From positions 4,523,358 to 4,587,357 of the forward strand of contig BCHH01000001.1 in NCBI GenBank assembly GCA_001599595.1: DNA of 64,000 nucleotides, read 5' to 3'. How positions within the stretch are numbered: position 1 is the first letter of the stretch; each line of letters begins with the position of its first letter. The position numbers and the translations under genes were made by a program. Of this stretch, positions 51,746 through 63,874 are shown one piece after another. Source of the stretch: Beverwykella pulmonaria. Its lineage: Eukaryota > Ascomycota > Dothideomycetes > Pleosporales > Melanommataceae. The notes below the pieces were generated by a model that saw only the letters and a list, made by a program, of their open reading frames with translations, was not told the DNA's origin and did no database searches.

Positions 51746-54700
51746 ATGGCTCCAGGATACCGGTTGGGTGTCGATGTGGGAGGGTACGTCGCTGTCGTTC
51801 CTTCTGTCTGAGATCCGAGCTAACAGCGCGTAGAACATTCACCGATGTCTGCGTCATCACGCCTGAGGGCCAGATGGTCCGCGCAAAGGTCCTTACAAAC
51901 ACCTCGGATCAATCCATTGGCGTCCAAGAGGGCGTGAAAAAGGCACGTGCCATTCTGAAGGAGAAATATGACTGGGAGGGCAAATTCGAATACATCCACC
52001 ACGGCACGACAACAGGAACCAATGCAATCCTGGAGGGCAAGGGTGCCAAGGCAGGCCTGATCGTCACCGCCGGACACAAGGACATCTTAACCGTGAGGCG
52101 GTCTCAGATTCCCGGCGGATTGGGCGCGTGGATCAACTTCGTGCAGCCGCCACCTATCGTGCCTCTGGAGCGGACGGTTGAGGCGGTCGAGAGAGTCACC
52201 ATCGCCGGCGAGGTCTTCAAAGCCCTGGATGAGAAGGTCTTCAGGGAGAGCCTGGAAGACTTGAAGAGGCAGCAGCCAGAGGCCATCTCCGTCTCGCTCC
52301 TGAACTCGTTCAGCAACAATGTCCACGAGAACCGGATCAGGGAGATCCTGAATGAGGAATTCCCGGGCATTGAGGTCGTCACGTCCACCGACGTGCTGCC
52401 GGAGATCCAGGAATACGAGCGAACGGTTACCACAACTGCCAATGCCATCGTCAAGCCAGTCGTCAAGCGATACATGCAGAACCTGCAGAAGATGCTCAAG
52501 GACGACACCGATACCATCCGCATTCTCAAATCGGACGGCGATCTTACCTCGGTCGACATTGCGGGTGAATTGCCCGTGCACATCCTCATGAGTGGACCAG
52601 CGGGAGGTGTGAAGGCCGTCTCGCATCTCGTGGCGAGAAATACACCATACAAGAACCTCATCACGCTGGACATGGGAGGAACGAGTACCGACTGCGCCCT
52701 CCTGTCCGGGTCCGATGTCATCATTCGACGAGAGACGGAAGTAGGGCCCCTGTCTGTCAAGGCACCATCCGTCGATGTGCGCACAGTCGGAGCTGGGGGT
52801 GGTTCCATTGCCATCTACAACGACTTCACAAAGCAACTGCGCGTTGGTCCGGAATCCAGCGGCGCGAATCCCGGCCCCGCGGCCTACGGAAAAGGAGGAA
52901 CACAAGCAACCGTCACGGATGCCAACCTCACACTTGGCTACCTTCCATCCAAGTTGCTCGGCGGCGCATTCCAGCTCGATGTTGCTGCTGCAGCGTCGGC
53001 GGTGGAATCTATCGCGAAGCAGATGGGCATGGAAACCACCTCTGCAGCCGAGGGTATCATTGCCCTCGTCAACGAAGCTATGCACGGTGCTCTACGTCTC
53101 GTCTCCGTCGAGCAAGGCTTCGATCCTCGCGACTTTGCACTTGTCGCCTTCGGCGGTGCTGGTCCTCTTCACGCAAACTCCCTGGGAAAGCTGCTTGGCT
53201 CGTGGCCTGTCATCGTCCCACCCAGCCCGGGTATTCTCTGCGCCCAGGGCGATGCGACGACCAAGATGTCGCATGAGTCGTCATGCACGTACATCAAGCT
53301 CTTCTCTGATATCACTACCGAGGATCTTGCCAAGTCTCTCGGCGAGCTCAAGGACACCTGCATGAAGACGATGAAGGAGGCTCTGGGAAACGAGGATGCT
53401 CCTTTGAAAATTGGATACCAATCCGACATGCGATACAAGGGACAAGCAATGACGCTGGTTAGTTAACGCCACTCCTATTCATGCGTGACTTTGCTGACCA
53501 TGGCCATAGACGGTCGACTTCAACGACGAAGACCTCAAAGACACCAAAGGCCTACTCAAGACGCTCCGCGCCAAGTTTGGAGGCATGCACGAGCAGCAAT
53601 TCGGATTCTCTCACGAGGAAGCCGAACTTGAAACCATGCGCATGCGTGCTAAGGTGGTGGATGCGTCGGAGGAGGTCGCAATCAGCTCCATTGAAAAAGC
53701 CGAAAGCTCTACCCCACCAGAGGAAGCCATCGTGATGAAGCAGCAGATCACATATGAGGGCAAGAAGGTGGAGGCCACTTTCTGGGACCGCAGCAAGCTT
53801 ATGAAGGCTGGAATCACGATCGAAGGACCTGCCGTCATTACCGAGATGGACTCGAACACTTTGATTCTTCCCGGTTATGTTGGAGAAATCGACTCAATGG
53901 GCAACATTCTCATTTCCCCAGCTGAGAAAGCCGTCGAGCAGAAGAAGGTGCACTCCAAGGAATCGGCCCAGCAGCTGATCAAGGAGCAACCGCTCATTTC
54001 GACGCTGATATCATCCGCTCTTGGGTCCATCCGGCAGGAGATGGATACGCTGATGCTTAGATGTGCTATGTCTCCCGCCATCCGAGAACAGCAGGACGAG
54101 TTCAACGTCATTACGAACACCCGCGGTCAAATGTTGGTTGGCCAATTTGGTAGCTTCATTACTCAATTCCTAAACGGCTGGAAAGGAACCGTCGAAGAAG
54201 GCGACATCTTCGTCACGAATGATGTCTACCAAATTGACGGCGCAGTTTCTCATCTGAACGATGTCATAGTCCTTCTTCCCATCCACCATGAGCACAAGCT
54301 TATTGGTTGGGCAGCCAACTTCGGGCATTTGACTGATGTCCAGGGCAAGGTGCCGGGTTCAATGAGTATCAACGCCGGTACCATCTTCGAGGACGGCTTA
54401 CAGATTCCGATTGTCAAGCTGTATGACAAAGGTGTCTACAACAAGGCGCTCACGGATGTCTTCTTCCGAAACTCGCGCCAGCCAGAATGGTTCCAAAGTG
54501 ACCTTGTTGCTCTCGTCGCAGCTTGCAAGACAGCGGCCGCGCGTGTTTGCGAGCTGTGTGAGCGATATGGCGTCGAGCTTTACGAGGCTGCTACCGACGA
54601 CCTCCTCGCCCAGAACCGTGCTGCTATCAAGACCATAATTGACGACAAGATTGGCAACGAAAAGTCGAGCTTCACAGACTTCATTGATGACGACGGCAAC

Positions 54701-55988
54701 GGCATTGGACCTTACGCCATTTCTTGCACCATGCAAAAGGAAGGCGACAAACTGGTCTTTGACTGGGACGGCACTTCTCCGCAGTCCAATACATCGATGA
54801 ATTTCTACCTGTCCATTACCATGTTCAAGATGTTCATCGGCTACTATCTCTTGGCTGTGTACGATCCGCATTGCGTCGTCAACGATGGCTTCCATGATCT
54901 CATCGACATCCGAATCCCCACAGGCAGTATTCTGCGACCAGTGCGTCCTGCTGCTCTCAGCTGTCGAACGCATCTTCTCGGCCGAGTCATGGATGTCATG
55001 CAGGCGCTCTTTGGTCAACGGAATCCCGCGTATCGTTGTGCCGCTGGTTTCTCTGACTCGCCTCATCTCTTCTACTCCGGTTTCAAGCCAGATGGTGAAT
55101 TTTTCTTATTGTATCAAATCGGCTTTGGGGGGGTGCCTGCCAGGCCTATCGGCGATGGCCCAGATTGCCATTGTTTGTTCCCTGCCATCAAATCGATTCC
55201 CACCGAGAACATCGAACTCTACTTCCCGCTCATCCTCGAGGCCAACGAAGCGCTTGCTGACTCCGGCGGTCCTGGATACTTCCGCGGTGGTAATGCTCAG
55301 CGAACACTATACCGCTTCTTGAGTGAAGGCGAAGTCAGCATTCATGATGACCGCTGGCTCATCAAGCCTTGGGGTGTGAACGGTGGTAGCCCGGGTAGCC
55401 GCAGTAAGAAGGCACTGTACACAAATAACTCATATGGAACGGACAAGGAGAAGGAGAACACAGTTTTGCTACAGAGCAAGCAGGATCACGTGCACGTATT
55501 GCCTGGTATGACCCTACTTCCTTCCCACCTCCCAACGAACTGAATCCTAATTATACCTCACAGGCGACGTCCTCGAATGGATAACTTGGGGCGGCGGCGG
55601 CCTCGGAGACCCCCTCACCCGTCCCGCGCACATCGTCGCAACCGAGGTGCACCGCAAACTCGTCACCGTGGCTGGCGCAGCAAACAACTACGGTGTCGTC
55701 GTTCGACCCTCAGACTTCAGCGTCAACGAAGGCGCGACCACCGAGCTCCGCCAGAAAATGCGCAACGACAGGAAGGGTACCGGATATTCCGAAGAGCTGA
55801 GCTATGATAGGGGCGGTAAAATGACGGAGCTGATGGCTAGGGCAGAAGAGGAGACTGGTCTGCCGGCGCCGAAACCACAGTGGATCAAGGATCCGTATGG
55901 GCCTCATGTTGGGCTACCGTATGTGAAGGAATGGTATAAGAAGATGAGGGAGAAGGGGCTTGAGGGGTGGGATTTTCAGACTTCTTAA
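51746..55988 (+). CDS. Fused hydantoinase A/B (5-oxoprolinase-family) enzyme
   Basis: Four exons (51746-51783, 51834-53457, 53510-55505, 55564-55988) with introns of 50, 52 and 58 bp join frame-exactly to 1360 aa. The first exon is only 38 nt and its junction rebuilds RLGVDVGGTFTDVCVITPEG, the ATP-binding phosphate-1 motif of HyuA/5-oxoprolinase. Further HyuA motifs are YIHHGTTTGTNAILEGKGAK, LMSGPAGGVKAVSHLVA and LDMGGTSTDCALLSG. The HyuB half starts about residue 735 with LISSALGSIRQEMDTLMLRC and AMSPAIREQQDEFNVI, later NDVYQIDGAVSHLNDV, ADSGGPGYFRGGN and WGVNGGSPGSRSKK, ending WGGGGLGDPL. Enzymes of this type hydrolyse 5-oxoproline or hydantoins using ATP, in the cytosol. The substrate cannot be separated by eye; the neighbourhood favours a hydantoin or imide role (inference). 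Full length, no break seen. Confidence 0.93.
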
Positions 55989-56278
55989 GTTGTAGGGGTT
56001 TGTAAGTCGGGAAGGGGAAGAGGACTTTTTGTAGATACCAAGAGTGTATTAATTTTGAACTTATCGACTTCCGGATCCCGTGGCTGTCCAATCGATTTCT
56101 CAATGCGCCAGAGTCACTCAATCACACTATCTTTCTCCCGTCTGCGCCTTTCTTAATTTATCTCCCAAGTTTTCCTAGTATTCATTCTCCCGACTTCAGC
56201 TCTTGCAAACATCACTCTCTCCTTGCAAGTCTACACATACTGATAGTTATCTGGTCCATTTCCGCACTTCCAAACCCC

Positions 56279-56574
56279 CTACTGACAATCATGATGGCAG
56301 CCACATGTCCCCGTAATATCGCAGTAGTGTGTACACAAGCCTAGCTTCGCGGCGCAGAAGCCCGAGCCGAAGCCCATGTCGGGAAAATCCAGTAAGGAAC
56401 GCAACATTAGCAACGTTTTTGTATGGGAGGATTGATGTTGATAAAACAGAAGTATAGTTTCAGGGCTGAGAGGTGCAGATTGAGTAGATGGAGAGGATAT
56501 GGAGGGAGCTAGATGCTAAGAGAAGAGTGCTTGGCATAGCTGATGTTGATGATTTAGGACGGTGCTAAGCAAGA

Positions 56575-56609
<35 letters not shown>

Positions 56610-56769
56610 GGAAGACGCACAGAAGTTCTGAACCACTTCCCAGCCGCATTATACCTTGCCGTATTCGCAGGGCAAGGTGAGATGTCGAATTGTTGGGATT
56701 CTGGAGAGGGATTGGGCTCGTGAGAGTGAGGGAAGGAATGGTTAGGATGAGGCATGTGAGTCTGGCCAT
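56279..56769 (-). CDS. Candidate small cysteine-rich secreted peptide (splice model uncertain)
   Basis: The ATG at 56769 starts a signal-peptide-like sequence (MARLTCLILTIPSLTLTSPI) that is open for 38 codons up to a GTATAATG donor-like site. About 270 bp further, the frame ending at 56279 carries six cysteines spaced C-x6-C-x3-C-x5-C-x-C-x3-C just before the stop, preceded by DMGFGSGF. A phase-1 intron with the acceptor CATCTAG would join the two in frame and would contain a 31-base C run (G on the plus strand). The Cys spacing has the CxxxC and CxC elements of CS-alpha/beta-like peptides but not the full order, so I do not call it a defensin. Effector, antimicrobial and non-coding alternatives all remain open. 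Confidence 0.35.
56577..56607 (+). repeat. Homopolymer run of 31 G
   Basis: Thirty-one G in a row. It lies in the proposed intron of the Cys-rich peptide candidate; read through, it would encode a poly-Pro stretch. Its true length is likely uncertain in the assembly. Confidence 0.9.
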
Positions 56770-57103
56770 GTTGACATTTTTGGGTAGGAAAGGAAAGGAA
56801 GCCTTGGATTTTTCTGATACAAGATAGGTGGTTTATAGCGGTGGGTAAAAGTGGAATGGAAGAAAGGTGAGACTTTTTGATTTCTAGAGTTGTTGAGGTT
56901 TAGAGATTCGGAAACGGTACCACGCGCTGTGAACCGGACTTTTCGACAGGCCCCTTGAACCCCTCCCTGTCGCTAACACTCTGCAGATTCGTCGCCTATC
57001 ACACCAGGTATCCCCCATAACGTCTTCTACAAGAACCCTCCGATATACTTATCTTCCCCCTAATTTTCACTCACCTCCAAAATCCCCCTATACACCCTTC
57101 CCC
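56770..57103. other. Intergenic, no gene recognised
   Basis: About 330 bp between the peptide candidate start and the methyltransferase 3' end. Contains CT-rich stretches only. Confidence 0.4.
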
Positions 57104-58040
57104 CTACTCCACCCTCCACGCCTCCACGACCACAAAAGTAGGCCTCTCCAACCACCGATCCCAGTACCCAGTCCCCTTCCTCTCATCCTCCGGGACAACA
57201 GGATCCCTCCACTTGAGCCTCAGTCCCGCCTGGGCCGCACACGTTTCATACACACTCTTCCGAAACTGAAACACATCGAAACTGATCACAGGCTCCGTGT
57301 GTGTGATGACCCTCGCTTTAATACCAACCACCTCCCCCTTCTCACCAGGTGCAACGTACGCAGGATCCAGAACTACGATATCGAGCCCGTAAAAATCTGG
57401 CTTTGGGAGATGCATGTCCTTATCGTTGACGTTCGTGGTGATTCCCACGAATCGCCCTCCTTTTTTCAAGTTCTGCTCGATAATCTTGAACATATTCACG
57501 AGTTCGGCCTCTGTGCCCGCGTAATTCAGGAACCAGCCCGCAAAGATGAGATCGAAAGGCTCGCCAGGCGGTGGATCTAAGGGTTTACTACAGTCCGCGA
57601 TGGCAAAGTTGAGATTTGGGTACGCGGTTTTCGCGCCCTCGATCATGGCGGTCGAAATGTCGAGACCCGTTACGGAAGAGGCACCGAGCGTGGAAAGGAG
57701 ATGTGTGTAGCGGCCTGTTCCGCAGGCGAGGTCTGTGGGGGTGTCAATTGAAGGAGATTGTAGGTCGTGACGACGGATTCAGTGGGATTAGCTTAGTTTG
57801 GAACAAGTGTGAATGGAAACACGTGCGCGCAACCCGATCAGGAGGCTAAAATGAATGCTGCGCACGAATGACTTCAATCCGAAAAAATAGACACGCACCA
57901 AGACATCTCAACCCGTCGATCTCCCCCAACGCAGCCAGCACACTGGGCTCTTCAGGCTGCACGGCCGGCAAGTCGTGCATAGCATTGTATTTCGTGCCGA
58001 TCTGGTCGTACTGGGTGTTCTGTGTCGAAGTGGTCGCCAT
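57104..58040 (-). CDS. Class I SAM-dependent methyltransferase
   Basis: Two exons on the minus strand, 58040-57899 and 57732-57104, give a frame-exact 256-aa protein. The 166-bp intron (GTGCGT donor, CCACAG acceptor) splits motif I, and joining rebuilds CLDLACGTGRYTHLLS, the glycine-rich SAM-binding loop, followed by GASSVTGLDISTAMIEGA (acidic loop residue Asp). Post-motif I is NLNFAIADC, and motif IV is FDLIFAGWFLNYA. The first true ATG (58040, MATTSTQNTQYDQIGTKYNA) was used. The fold and length are those of fungal small-molecule methyltransferases (Methyltransf_25/11 type). The YDQIGTKYNAM opening is typical of toxoflavin/UbiE-like members. The substrate is unknown. Confidence 0.88.
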
Positions 58041-58410
58041 GTCGTACAAGTTTCCGCTACAGGCGTTCTTCGGCTCGATCGAGTTTGGGGGATATCGGAA
58101 TGAGGAAGGAGAACTGCGAAATTATTGTTTTCTTCTTACAGAATGAAGGGACGTTTAGGTGTGGTACGTTCATGGTGCTGGGTCGAAGGAGCGGATGGGA
58201 ATGAACGCGCGGGGCTGATAGGCTAGTCTGGATTGCGTTAGCTGTGAGTATGTGGACGCAAAGTCGAAAGACTAATAGTTTTGTCATGTCGAATGAGCTG
58301 TCATTCAATGCTTTATTCTTGTCATGGTATCGAGCGTAGGTTTCCTATCATAATGCAAGCCTACTCCCGTACATCATCGACGCCAGTGGTACACACGCTA
58401 TCGATCAAAC
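58041..58410. other. Intergenic, methyltransferase promoter and JEN1 3' flank
   Basis: 370 bp on the same-strand pair; nothing specific recognised. Confidence 0.4.
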
Positions 58411-60098
58411 TTAAATCTTCTCCGAAATCACAGTATCATCAACGTTCTTGTTGTCCTCCACAATTCCCTCCTCGATATCCTTCACAAAATCCTCTGCAAC
58501 AGGCGGTCCAACGGTCTCGAAATGGCGTCCCCGCTTCTCAGGACCAAGCGCAGCGGTTACAGCGATACCCGTTGCGATGATTGCGGTTGCGATACCCATC
58601 GTTGGTCCGTAAGCAGATGCTAACTTCCCCTGACTCGTGCGCACCTGGTGGCTTTCAGCAATAGCATTAACGATTTGTGCTGAGGGCGATGAGATCATGT
58701 TGCCGAGCTGGTATGTGAGACCTGGGAAACTGGAGCGGAAGGCGGGGGGGGAGAGTTCGTTGAGGTGGATTGGAATGACTCCCCAAGCACCTAGTGAAAA
58801 CGTTAGCAGGGAATTAGTGATTAGGGGAGCGTGTTGACGAACCTTGGACGAAGAACTGAATGAAGAATCCGGAGGCAGAGAGGCTGCGCTCGCCTTCCGG
58901 GAGAATCCAAGCTGGGATCATGCACGCGGACAGGATGGCAGCGACGACAATAGCACGGCGACGGCCGACAAATTGCGAGAGGTAGCCAATAATGGTTCCG
59001 CCAACGCAAGCTCCAGTCTTCATAAGAATCGAGGCGCGGGTGGCCGGGGCGTTGGGGAGATGCTTTTGGGTGAGCATGAAGGTGGTGTAACTGTCCTGGC
59101 TAGTGTGCGAGTAGTAGTTGAACTATGTATTGTCAGAATCATGTTCCCTTTTTAGAGTTCGGAATTGACGCGACTTACCCATGTCATGAGAATGACACAG
59201 TAGATGCACATTTTCCATTCCTGCCTCAGCATCTTCTTGGTCTCTTTCCAGAAGACACCAGGAGCCTTGGCCTTGTGGCCTGCCTTCTTTGCTTCGATGA
59301 ACTGCTTTGATTCTGGGAAGCAGATTCGGACAAGGCCAACGGCAATGGACAGACCGGCGCCAATCCAGAAAACAGTCTTCCAGCTCTCGACTGAGCCACC
59401 AACCCCCAAGTTGGCGCAAGCAGCAACGACATAGCCAAAGGAGTAGCCCTGTTGAAGGATGCCACTCATGAGACCTCTAGCGTTGACTCTGCAACATTTT
59501 TAGCGAGATTTCGACATACATGCAAGGAAGTAGCTTACGGGCAATTTTCCAGGGCCATGGCAATGGCATTACCATACACACCACCCATGAATAAGCCAAA
59601 CAGGCTTCGGACCGCAAGGAACTGCTGGAACGTAGCCGCATAGATGGTCGCGATCTGGAGGAGGCCAAGAATGATCATGTTGATAACCATGGGCCACTTG
59701 CGACCATATTTGTCTCCAGCTAGACCGAAAAGAGCAGCGCCGACGGAGCGGAGAAGAAGCGTAAGGGTGATGGCAGTTGTAATGTCGGTGTTGGTGCGGT
59801 GGTAGTACTTTGCAAGCTTGGTCGTTTGGATAGAGAGAGCATGGAAGTCGAAGGCATCTGCCATCCAGGCCAAGAAGCCGACAAGAAAGAAAACCCAGTC
59901 TTTGGCGCTGAGCTGGGCAAAGAGAGTGAAGGGGTTCTTTAGCGGCTCAGGCGATTGCCATTCAGTGTGTTCCTCGCCGAAGTCGTTCGTGACGACTACT
60001 CTTTGCTTCCACTTGAACAAGTCGGATAGTGACTGCTTCGCCGTGGGAAGGATGCCCTTGGCGATGGGATCGGCAGGCTCGTATTGGGGGGAAGCCAT
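58411..60098 (-). CDS. jen1: JEN1-type carboxylate/proton symporter (MFS)
   Basis: Four exons on the minus strand (60098-59539, 59488-59179, 59122-58843, 58790-58411) join frame-exactly to 509 aa with introns of 50, 56 and 52 bp. The soluble N-terminus (MASPQYEPADPIAKGILPTA) is followed by AKDWVFFLVGFLAWMADAFD FHAL in helix 1 and GDKYGRKWPMV, the MFS loop 2-3 motif. Exon 3 opens with FNYYSHTSQDSYTTFML, which matches the JEN signature N-x-x-S-H-x-S-Q-D-x-x-x-T in helix 7. About 12 helices can be counted. JEN1/JEN2 proteins import lactate, pyruvate, acetate or succinate/malate with protons at the plasma membrane and are typically glucose-repressed. A TATATAT stretch lies about 105 bp upstream of the start. 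Mono- versus dicarboxylate preference cannot be told by eye. Confidence 0.92.
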
Positions 60099-63000
60099 CT
60101 TGTCTTACTAAATTAGACGTAAAGATGGGGAAAATTCGGTCAGGCTCAATGACGAGACTGGTTAAGATACAAAGGTGTTCCATGGTGCGGGATAGCTGTC
60201 CAATATATATTTCGCGTAAGGTTGCAGCAATGGCGGGGTGCTCCCTAGGATTGTCACCCTGTAACTGCCATGAAAAAGGTCATCTGTTCCACAACGGCGG
60301 AGCATTTACGAGGCCAAGGGATGCCAAGTTGCCCAGAGCAGTAGGTGGTGAGGTTGTGCATGTGGCATGCAACCACGCACAGGAAGCCAAGGCAACGAAG
60401 CATGGTGATTCGAGCGGCCTTCGAAACGCACGAGGTGAGCAAATAGAACGAACCCGGATGGAGGGTTGTGTCCCGCGATATTTTTTGGCATTGTTGATCT
60501 TTTCGTCGAACATTGGTGGCCCATGGGGTGCCATCTGCCCGCGATTGAGCGTTGCACAGCAGGGGGCCCGTGTGTCATACATACATAATAATATGGACGT
60601 CTACTTCGATGTTGTTGCTTTCGTCTCAAACCCTCAAACTCTTCGGTGGGGAAACGCTTTCTTTTGCAGTGCTTCTCAAGTTTCTGTGACCCGAAACAGA
60701 GCTCAGGGCCTGTGCTGAATGTGTCTTCCGAGGTAGGTCCCTTGCCCTAGGCGTCAACTTGGCACTTCACACCCCCCGCGCGGGCGTGCCGAAGCTTCAG
60801 CCCATTCCTCGACCGCCAAGTTGGTTAACAGCACATACGACAGCCAAGGGCAAAGAAGCAGTGTGGCTGCAGGGCCGCGCCGGGCGCACCGTCAGCCGAG
60901 CACCTCGGGCGTGCTTCTTTCGACGGTGATGCTATCCAGCTCTGAGTAAGACGCGGAGAGATGCAATACTAACTGCGTCTTTTATCTAGCGAAGAACTCA
61001 TGGATCGGGCGGTGAGGGCTCGCCAAGTCGAATCTCCACAGATTATCCGGCCCAGGTTGCGCGGTTTGCTCGTGCTCAGCGTGCTTAAGGCCCGGGGTGC
61101 TGGTTCGGGCCGTCTGGGGCGTGTTCTTCGCGCGCAAACAAAACGACGGCGCCTAAGGCTCGACAGTTTGGTGCCTGTGGCTGCGACTGCGAGAGTATGG
61201 ATATCACACTTGGGTCCTTGGCTGGTGGAGCATATTCCTGGGGACCTGACTCTCCGGTCGCCTAGGTGACAAGAAGAAACGATGGACGAACGGCTTTCAT
61301 GGTGTTGAGCATGGCTAGCTGGCGTGGGATGGGGACATCTGCGGGGATTACGCCAGCTACCTAAGAAAAGGTTAGCGCCGGCTCAAACGCTTTAGAACGA
61401 CAACTCCATCCGTGCCCTCGCCTCGAGCCTCTTAAATGCCCGACATCAACGCGACTGCTCACCACTCTCCCTCTGCCTCTGGGTGCTCGGACTCGCACAT
61501 GCTTGGCCTCGCACCATCTCAGGCGTCTGGGCTTATCTTGAAGAAGCAACTCCTGGAGGTGCACCAGATGCGGACATGCATATTTCCAAGAAACTACTGA
61601 GACAGCAATTCGATATCAACCCTCCTGTTCCCCACCGCGCTCCACTCCCCCTTCTTGGACTTTCTGAACCGCATCTTGGCCGCATACCAAGTGAATCACC
61701 TTGGCTTATCTCGGGAAAAGAGCGCTGCGCTAACCGCTGGCACCATTCTGGGCATGTCGAGGCGAATTGGAGAGCAGGCGTCGAGAAAAGCCTTTTCGAA
61801 AAATTTGGGATAGTTGAGGGATTCCCATCTTTTAACAACATCAATTCATCTTGAAATGACGAACCCAAACCCTATCCTTCATGAACCCCGCGCTTCTCCA
61901 GATCATCTGCGGGTAGTTCCGGTTGGCTCGGTGATTGGCCGGACTGCTCCCGATTCATCAGTTTTCGTGTCGATCTATCTCATCACGATCAATATCATGA
62001 ACTTCAAGCAGCAGTAGACGCTATTTTTGAGCGATTATGGAAATTTTGAAAAGCAGACTTTAGCTGTGAGTGCTGAGTGCTGAGTGCTGAACTCGGAGCT
62101 CTTACTATCACTTTTATCAGCTCAACTCCTAATTCTGAGCGTTGTCTGTTGTGTCAAATCGTTCTACTAACAGGCCCGCTATTTTCTGTAAAAATTCCCA
62201 AGAAATATTATTTCAACGGCACAATCACACGAACCAAATATTTCCCGAGCTATGACTATCCACCCACTACATCCTCTTCCTTTCCATGACCACGAATCGA
62301 TACCCTATCGCTGCTATAACTCCAGCAACCTCACTGCTATCCTACAACCCAGCCATCACCAAATTTTTTTTCTAAAAAATTTGAAACCTCTGCCAATTCA
62401 ACCGTACCACCATTACGCACAGTGGAACCCCTTGATGACGCGCACCAACACCCATTCTGGCTCGCGCAGCGCAACCCTCAACCCTCAGCCTCCACAGCCA
62501 TGCCGCCTACATGCTCCTCTTCCTCATCTCCCAGCAAACTTACGGCGTCGATGATTCGCACATCCACACCTTTTCCACACTCATTGTCGGCCTTTTACGG
62601 GACAGTGGAAGATGAGGTTTGAGGAAATGAAAATAGTGTGGGCTACGCATGCTGCACTATTGTGGTTATTTGTGAGCGAGATGAGCTGGTCGTGTTATTG
62701 GAGTGTGAATGTGGAGGCGCCTGTATACTACCGCAACGCCTTCTTAAGATTGATTTTCTAATCATCGGTTCTGCGCATGCTACGCGACGTGGCGCTTCTC
62801 ATCCTTCGGCAGGCAGTATATCGCGAAGGGTTTATATAGGGAGGAAGTACGGTTACAGCGCGTGAACCTAATTTGCTGTTGCAAGAAGGGGTTAAGTCAC
62901 ATTGGATGGGTGTTAATTTTTTCGTTCATAGTCTTGGGGTTTTGGGTGGAGTTTTCAGTTTTGGGGGCTAGGTTGGCCGTTAAGGTGTTTTACAGTTTGG

Positions 63001-63874
63001 GTTGCTGAGGGTCTAATTAGGAGTAGGGAGGACAAAATTAGCTTTGGCAAGATGAAGAGGAAGAGGGTGTGAGGAACTATTGGTAGCTAAGTTTGCGGTA
63101 TATGTTTATTTATTTAGTTTCGGGGCACGTTTATGGGGAGCAGTTAAGAGGAGCGAAGACTAGGGCGGAGACACCTCGCAAAATAGGAGCAGAACTTTAA
63201 TTGCCGTTCCCGTTGCTCTTAGCGAGTTCAATATGAATTGAGCGGAACTATGGCATTATCCTTGTAAAGCTGAGACACGACGTTTACTATATGTTATATA
63301 TGTAAACACGTTTGAGTAAACGAATACACGAGAATGCCTTGCAATCCAGTATATGAAAGTGGAATCCGAGTAGATGATCTTGAACAAAATAAATATCTCT
63401 TTTTATACCCTACTTGATTCGAAGCTGACTGAGAATTGGTTACGCTTAACCTTAAATTTCTATAACTTTACAAGCTTGCCGCTTCCTGGACATCGTAAAC
63501 TCAACTATGACATTGCCATAATCGGCTAGTCTATAAGTCCGATTCCTTTTCACTCGATATGCGAAGAGCTGATACTTGTAGTGAGTTACGTCCTTCAAAG
63601 CAGACTCGAGGTTCTGCCTTACACGACCTTTGGCTCACTCCCTCAGTGGGAATTTACCGATAGACCAACGGCGCGTTCCATCACCGCGAGAATATGGGAT
63701 GCGCTGCCGAACCTGAATTACGAATCTCTTACCTGGGTTCCATAAAACAAACACGGTCCTCCTACTTCAAGGAACTACTTTACATACTAACGCCATTTAT
63801 TCTAACCTAAAACAACGCCCAGAAACTACCAAGTCAACTACAAATATCACCCAACTCCAACAGTCCTCCAAAAC
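60099..63874. other. 3.8-kb interval without a recognised gene
   Basis: The first 350 bp include the JEN1-type promoter. From 60.7 to 61.9 kb the sequence is GC-rich with open frames (for example 61483-61854 plus, 123 codons, including GVWAYLEEATPGGAPDADMH) that look unconserved. From 62 kb onward it is AT-rich and short-framed, with a TGAGTGC micro-repeat near 62067. Nothing can be named. Confidence 0.4.

Noticed and set aside
56516..56755. Poly-proline ORF across the G31 run
   Set aside because: The proline stretch is only the translation of the homopolymer; its frame depends on an uncertain run length.
61483..61854. 123-codon plus frame in the terminal interval
   Set aside because: Not recognised, with no start context or introns; it could not be separated from chance.
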